This document shows positions 58,901 to 64,000 of a stretch of DNA of 64,000 bases, in pieces (the stretch's first letter is position 1; the number at the start of each line of letters is the position of its first letter). Position numbers and translations under genes: made by a program. The stretch is from contig AZLU01000007.1 in the NCBI GenBank assembly GCA_002224055.1, forward strand, positions 403,523-467,522. The letters run 5' to 3'. Under the pieces are notes generated by a model. The model was not told the origin of the DNA and searched no databases. It saw nothing but the letters and a program-made list of their open reading frames with translations. This DNA is from Pezizomycotina sp. ARF18 (taxonomy: Eukaryota > Ascomycota).

Positions 58901-61900
58901 AAAGCTTTTTCACATCTTTCGTATAACTCCCAAGTAATCCAAAATATACTTCAAACGATCAGTAGCCAAACTCGTCACGAGAAGGCCACGACCTCTTTCA
59001 CATCTTTGTCGAGAGGAGTACAACTCGAGGCAACCAATATCTCCCCCCCCCTATAACTCCCACCTCAACTCGTCTATCCACCTCATACACCCCTCCGCCC
59101 ATTCTCACGCCGTGCTGTTCAAATGATAGTCCTTTACTCGTATACTTATACACGAGTATGTACATTGCATATTACGTACTCCCCCCTTCTTCCCTCCTCC
59201 TCCTTCCTCTTTCCCAGCCCATCATATCACTCTCCTTCCAGTCCTCATAAACGGAAAAAGCAGCAGACGCTTCCATCACCCTACAAAACAAAACAGCAAA
59301 ACCCAAACAAGTACACCATCACATACATCCACAAGTTAAAACAGCGACCTGGTGATAAAAAAAAAACTTTTGCAGAAAAGCGCTCCCACTAAACTATAGT
59401 ATTAATCGCGAACAACGCACCTTACATGACACGGAAAACCCCCAAAAGCTCTATTACAAAAGATATTGATTTTCCCGCCTCATAGAAAAAGAAGCGTAGA
59501 CGCGGAAGACAAGTTTGCGTCTCGTAGGGGGGAAAGCACGGGTCTTTACATAGCACCGATTCATCTCATCCTAGAATTATAAGCGTTCTAAAGTCCCACT
59601 CATTGAAAAAAAAAAAAAAAAAAAAAAAGAGAGTAACTCGCAGCTCGTCGTATATACTTAAGCCCCACCAAACCCTAGCTCCCAAGCCGATAAAAAGCAT
59701 AGGCTAAAATGAAGAAGCTCGGCATCGATATCTAAAGCCCAGGGAAGAAACACACCCGTCTTCTATAGTTGTCGAAAAAAGAAAGAAAAAGGAAATGAGC
59801 CGAAGCAACCTTATAACTCACCTAACCCACTCCTCCCTTCCCGGTCAACCCCCCCGGCATTCCTTAGATACGCATTGTCTCCACCCTATACACCTATACC
59901 CCAAACGCTGCTTACCATAAAGAAAAGAATCCGCTGATATAAATTCACTCCCCTTCCTCCACATCGCTCAGCTCAGTCTACCATCGTCATGATTGCCATC
60001 ATAGAACGTATTTGGCGTGCTCATCCCATACTTTACTTACCCGTGGAAGGAAACAGGTCTATCATACATCACATCACATCACACCGTTTTCTTCATTATC
60101 AAACCAACCGCTCCTTCCTTCGATTAAAAACCAGTAGAGCGCTTCCACCACGTCATAGATAATAAAACCCGTAGCGGTTTTCACAAAAATCCGCCGAGGA
60201 CACTGATAAAACCAAGAAAAAAAACTTCATGACAACAGTCTCATAAACCCTCTCCCTCTCTTCCTCATCGGTGAGCGGAGGATATTCAGATGCATAAAGA
60301 CTCATAACCACAAAGTCCATTTACCGTTCACAAAAAACAAACCAGGGTATTCCGAGTAGGACGTATAAACGTTAGAGCAAGGCATGAACATCACCCTCCA
60401 TAAAAAAAAAGAGAGAGAAAAGAAAATACCAAACCGTAGACGTAAAGTCAGCGACGACGAACTCATAACCAAAGCTGAAATATTTTAGCACGATATGGAG
60501 ATCGCCCTTCATAAAAGAAAACTCACCAAACACGTAGTCATCCACGAGAAATAGTACAACACTACCATCACATACTTGAGTATTCAAAAATTCGAAACAC
60601 CAGTGCCGTTCAAACCATTCCTTTCTACTGATATACTTCTACACGCTCACATATGAGTACTTCCCCTCTTTCCCCCCCTCTCCTCCTCCTCCTCCTCCAC
60701 CACCACATCCTTTCAAGATTCATAAACAAAAAAAAAAAAACAGCAGATTTCATCACCTTCATAACCAAAAAAAAAAAAGACTCACAAATACACCCATCAC
60801 ATAAACCCACATGTAAGAAAAGCAACGCTCTTGGGGTTAAAAAAACAACTTCGCAGAAAAAAGCGCTCTTCAACAAGCCATAGTCGTGATCCCACGTACA
60901 GAGGTCAACCTAACATAACCCAAAAAATGTCAACCCTCTATACAAAAAGAAAAAAAAAAAAAACACTCCCTTTTCACTTTTGTAATTTAAAACGCATACA
61001 CGCACATTTAATCACGTACTTAAGTATCCAGATATCAAGAGACTTCCCATACCACGCAAATTTTCGTCGTCGACGTATAAAACCTCTTAGGACCCACAAT
61101 AAAAAAGGCCCGCCCCCCTTCTTCCGCGTTGCCACATATTCCCCACATCGAACCCTAACGACAACGGCAGACACGGTAAGCATAACCCATCTCGCCGCTC
61201 TTTACAAACCCAGCCTCATAAATGGCAAAAAAAAAAAAAAAAAAACTCATTCAACGTCCTCACGCGCAAAATTTCCACGTATTTTGCACATATCGAGAGA
61301 AATTTTTCAAGTTTTTTTTAGAGCACGAAAAGAAGAGACGCCTTCTGCTGTGTCTGTGTATATTCCACCTTTGCCAACCAAGTCATACCTCAATGTTTCG
61401 GTAGCCTAAAGCCGGGAGAAAGGTTACTTACATAACAAAGACGACGAAAAGGATCTCATATTTTTATTTTGGAAAAAAAAAAAAAAAGAAGAAAAAGTAA
61501 GGCTAGTGGAATGCATTTTTCCCCTGGTAAAGCAAGCACGTAGTCATTCACGAGCGACATGGCAGCGCTACCGTCACATACTGAAGTATTCGAGATTTCA
61601 AGTTTTAGAGCACGAAAAAGAGAGACCCTTCTTTCAGCGTCTCTGTATATTCCCGATCCCCAACCAACGATACTCAGAGGCTCCGTAACCGAAGCCGGGG
61701 AAGCAGTTACATACAAAAAGACCCAAAAAAAAACATCACATATTTTTTGTTGAAAAAAAGCACAACGCAAGTAACAGCAGAGGAATGGCATTTTCCCCGT
61801 TAAAAAAAAAACAGAAGCAACAGTCATATCTCGCAAACAAGTAGAAGTAGCTGATATAAGGAAAGCAGGTGCAGAAACATCGTATATGGAAGAAAGAAAA
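49900..61900. repeat. Highly degenerate long-period tandem repeat array
   Basis: Three recognisable blocks recur in the same order and orientation. Block A (tagcacCGA...atatctcg, then ttttagagcac, gaaaaagagac and ctcttcgtatattccc) appears at about 49945, 51560, 54270, 55010, 56410, 57955, 58880, 59540, 61320 and 61610. Block C (aaagctc...ctaaagactggaagaag, then atatcttttgtcgaaaaa and ataactcacctaaccc) appears at about 50685, 51626, 52118, 54485, 55142, 56525, 58080, 59720 and 61735. Block B (acgtacgtcagatattac, C/T-rich run, then cataaacggaaaaagcaga) appears at about 51165, 52310, 53930, 54650, 56735, 57605, 59165 and 60640. Spacing varies from about 0.5 to 1.1 kb, so the unit is probably 0.7-0.9 kb with internal deletions. 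The best pair is 60527-60598 against 61536-61605, differing mainly by transitions. No gene is seen within it. It also holds a C14-A22 run near 54384-54421 and a G12 run near 58109. Confidence 0.7.
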
Positions 61901-62624
61901 GCGAATCACCTTATAATGACACTTTTTCATTCAAACAAAGCAATATAAAAAGCAAACGATATTTTTTTTTCGTGCTCAAGCAACTGCGGAACAAGACTGA
62001 TAAATTTAGTGAAGAATGCCATGTATGTAAAAACTACTAGTATAAACACCCCAATAAAAAAACTTATTTCATCACGAATCGATGTATTTTAAAAAAGAAA
62101 ACGTGAAGAAAAGAAAAAAATGGTATCAACGCCGCCGTCATGACAAAAGTAAACAGAGTAAAAAAAAAAGCACACACAATCCATTAAACCCGTCTTTTTT
62201 TCCCTCTTTTTGATTCGATATATAAAGAAAGTAAAAAAAAAAAAAAAAAAAAATCAAGAAAAAAGACAGCCAGGACACACGATCCGTAGGTCCAAAAAGT
62301 AGAGATGTTGAATGGTAGTAAAAGAAAACGCCATAGAACGCCAGAAGTAGTACCGTAAACCGCCGAAAGAGAAGAAAAAATGTACTAGGAATGTAAGAAG
62401 AAACATCGTCACACATATTACAGCGTATCAAAAAATCTCAAATAAACCCCATTAAAAAAAAAAAGAAAGAAAGAAAAAAAATAAAGCGTCCCCGCCAAAC
62501 AAGGACTAATTCATCAAATTAAAGCGAGTGGAATAACCTACCAAAGACCAGGGACCATATGCAATTGTGTGCTCACCTTACCAACGACACGCTGACACCT
62601 CTCTTCTCTTTTTCTCTTATTTTT
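61901..62624. other. A-rich intergenic region
   Basis: Dominated by A tracts, for example about 62233-62252 and 62453-62463. No gene and no clear repeat unit recognised. It probably contains the 3' end region of the zinc-finger gene to the right. Confidence 0.5.
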
Positions 62625-64000
62625 TTACATCTCCGGCGTCAACGCGCCGTCGCCCCTAAGGCGCACGTAGCCCTCGCGTGCGCCTTCATGTTGTCTTTCC
62701 TGGTGAACGTCGCCTGCAGCCCCTGGCGCGTCGCAACTTGGTCACGGTCTTGGTGTGGGTTTCCCTGTGCTTGATCAGGTTGCTCTTGGAGTTACCCTTT
62801 GAAGTTGAGGGCGATCTTCTTCCCGCAGATGTCACACTCGGTGTAGACACGATGGCGGCCGGGAGAGCTTCCTTGGGAGAAGACTTGGAGGTCTTCTTGG
62901 AGCGCTTGGAAGTAGTGCGATTGTTGGAAGCGGCAAGCTTGCGCTTGCGAGCGTTGCGCGGGAGAAAGTGGAGTCGTGGGTCTAAGAGGCTATAGCATAC
63001 TGAAGACAAAAGAATGTGATTTTTTGAACATACGTTTTAGGACTCGGTTCCGTGAGCGGCGTGTCGAGCGTGCTCTTGAGGTCAAGATGGGATCGTCCGC
63101 CGGTTTGCCAACGGAGTATGGCAGTATCCGGCGTACCGAAGACGCTCGAGCTGCCGGCCGTGGATGACGGCGTAGGCGGCAGCATCATGCTGGGGATGCT
63201 CAGGTCCAATCCAGGGATGAACGGCGCGGAAACGCCATTGAAGCCGAGAATGTTGGCATCAGACCACACAGTCTCGCGGTTCATCCTGTCGCAGCAGGGC
63301 TGTCAGGAAGCCGAAGCGGGGTTCGGCGGCGGCGCGAGACGAGTGAGCCCGGGTTGCAGGTAAGGCGCCCGTAGGCCGGGCAGGAGCACGAAAGGCGCAG
63401 GACGTTGCTGACAAAGTACCTGAAGTCGGTGGAGGTGTGTTTCCACAGCTGTACGAATATCACCAAGTTAGTTATTTCATCGGGAAAAGAGGAGTATCAG
63501 TTGTTTCGCTCACAGCACGAGGTGTGTCGAGGAAGGCGAGGCGCGCCAAACTGATGAGGAAGTTGGCAGCATCGGTGACGGAGGGCAGCCAGCCGAGCTC
63601 GACGGCATCGGAGACGACGGATCCGAAGAACCGTAGAGCGAGAGGAACCCGTGCTCTGACAGGTCGTCGAGTATGACGGCCCGTATGGAGTCGCGGTTCG
63701 AGGGTGTCCGATGTTGAGCTGGTTGTTACTTTGAACTTCGTTCGTCCTCGCTATCACTCGCCCGCATTATCGCCTGCCGAGGGGTTAGCTTTCAGAGGGA
63801 AACTAGTTCACGGGAGGGGAACATACTCTTTATGAATACGCCATCGATACGAAGAGGAAGGTGCCTACGAGATCCCCGACCTCAGAATGCTTAGATGACG
63901 ATGGCGTAGCTGGAGTGGAACGGTAACCGAGCGAGCTTTCCGTTAAGGACATCGGCACGCCACCGAGCTCCATGTCCGCCGGGTCATCCGCATCGAGCGA
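62625..64000 (-). CDS. C2H2 zinc-finger protein, N-terminus beyond the window
   Basis: Read leftward from the window edge: ADDPADMELGGVPMSLTESS, SLGYRSTPATPSSSKHSEVG; intron 63774-63826 (GTATGT, GCTAACC, CAG); a block VPLALRFFGSVVSDAVELGW, LPSVTDAANFLISLARLAFL, DTPRA; intron 63449-63513 (GTGAGC, CTAAC, TACAG); LWKHTSTDFRYFVSNVLRLS, CSCPAYGRL; then GFNGVSAPFIPGLDLSIPSM, LPPTPSSTAGSSSVFGTPDT; an intron of 34 or 52 nt from 63033; a basic stretch RNARKRKLAASNNRTTSKRS; and finger 1, CDICGKKIALNF then SKSNLIKHRETH, a clean C-x2-C/H-x3-H. A second finger-like block, ATFTRKDNMKAHARATC, is of C2HC shape, but its first cysteines are unclear because of a frame change. The stop is at about 62625-62641. 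Likely a nuclear transcription factor; targets unknown. Confidence 0.7.

Noticed and set aside
49900-61900. CRISPR-like regular spacing in the repeat array
   Set aside because: The units are hundreds of bases long, degenerate and variable in spacing, in a eukaryotic genome; there are no short identical repeats with unique spacers.
1-62500. Transposons, LTR-type or other virus-like elements in the long gene-free regions
   Set aside because: No integrase, transposase, reverse transcriptase, capsid motif, or long terminal repeat could be recognised on either strand; only small hairpins and tandem repeats are visible.

Overview
The window reads as nuclear DNA of a filamentous ascomycete (Pezizomycotina). 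The evidence is short introns (about 50-120 nt) with GTRNGT-type donors, CTAAC branch points and YAG acceptors, a fungal rhodopsin-type membrane protein with six exons, an Asi-type RING protein, and GC-richer gene islands separated by long gene-free stretches. No bacterial, viral or mobile-element gene was recognised.

Layout. 1-9.5 kb is gene-free, with a small hairpin element at 3.63-3.70 kb. Island 1 (9.5-18.4 kb) holds a histidine phosphatase (+), an Asi1/Asi3-like RING E3 ligase of the inner nuclear membrane (+), ULA1/APPBP1, the regulatory half of the NEDD8-activating E1 (-), and a small charged protein whose 3' end contains a tandemly copied intron-plus-microexon unit (-). 18.5-27.6 kb is gene-free. 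Island 2 (27.6-32.6 kb) holds an unrecognised multi-pass membrane protein (+), ribose-5-phosphate isomerase (+) and a PQ-loop transporter-like protein (-). 32.6-39.0 kb is gene-free and carries a second, decayed copy of the hairpin element. Island 3 (39.0-46.3 kb) holds an unrecognised secreted protein (-), an unrecognised protein with one membrane segment (+) and the rhodopsin-type protein (+). From about 49.9 to 61.9 kb lies a very degenerate long-period tandem repeat array, strongly depleted in G on the + strand. The right edge (62.6 kb to the end) is a C2H2 zinc-finger gene on the minus strand, cut by the window.

Nearly every gene is recognisable only across several reading frames, because single-base indels interrupt otherwise well-conserved coding sequence. 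This includes housekeeping genes (ULA1, ribose-5-phosphate isomerase). Leftover long-read indel error is the simplest explanation; a decaying duplicated segment is the alternative. The coordinates given for such genes are therefore gene spans, not clean open frames.

The genes do not form one pathway or cluster. Two of them (the Asi-type ligase and ULA1) belong to ubiquitin/NEDD8 signalling and are convergent neighbours, but this looks coincidental. The least explained parts of the window are the degenerate array at 49.9-61.9 kb, the intron/microexon duplication at 17.5-17.9 kb, the paired hairpin elements, and the orphan proteins at 39-42 kb.
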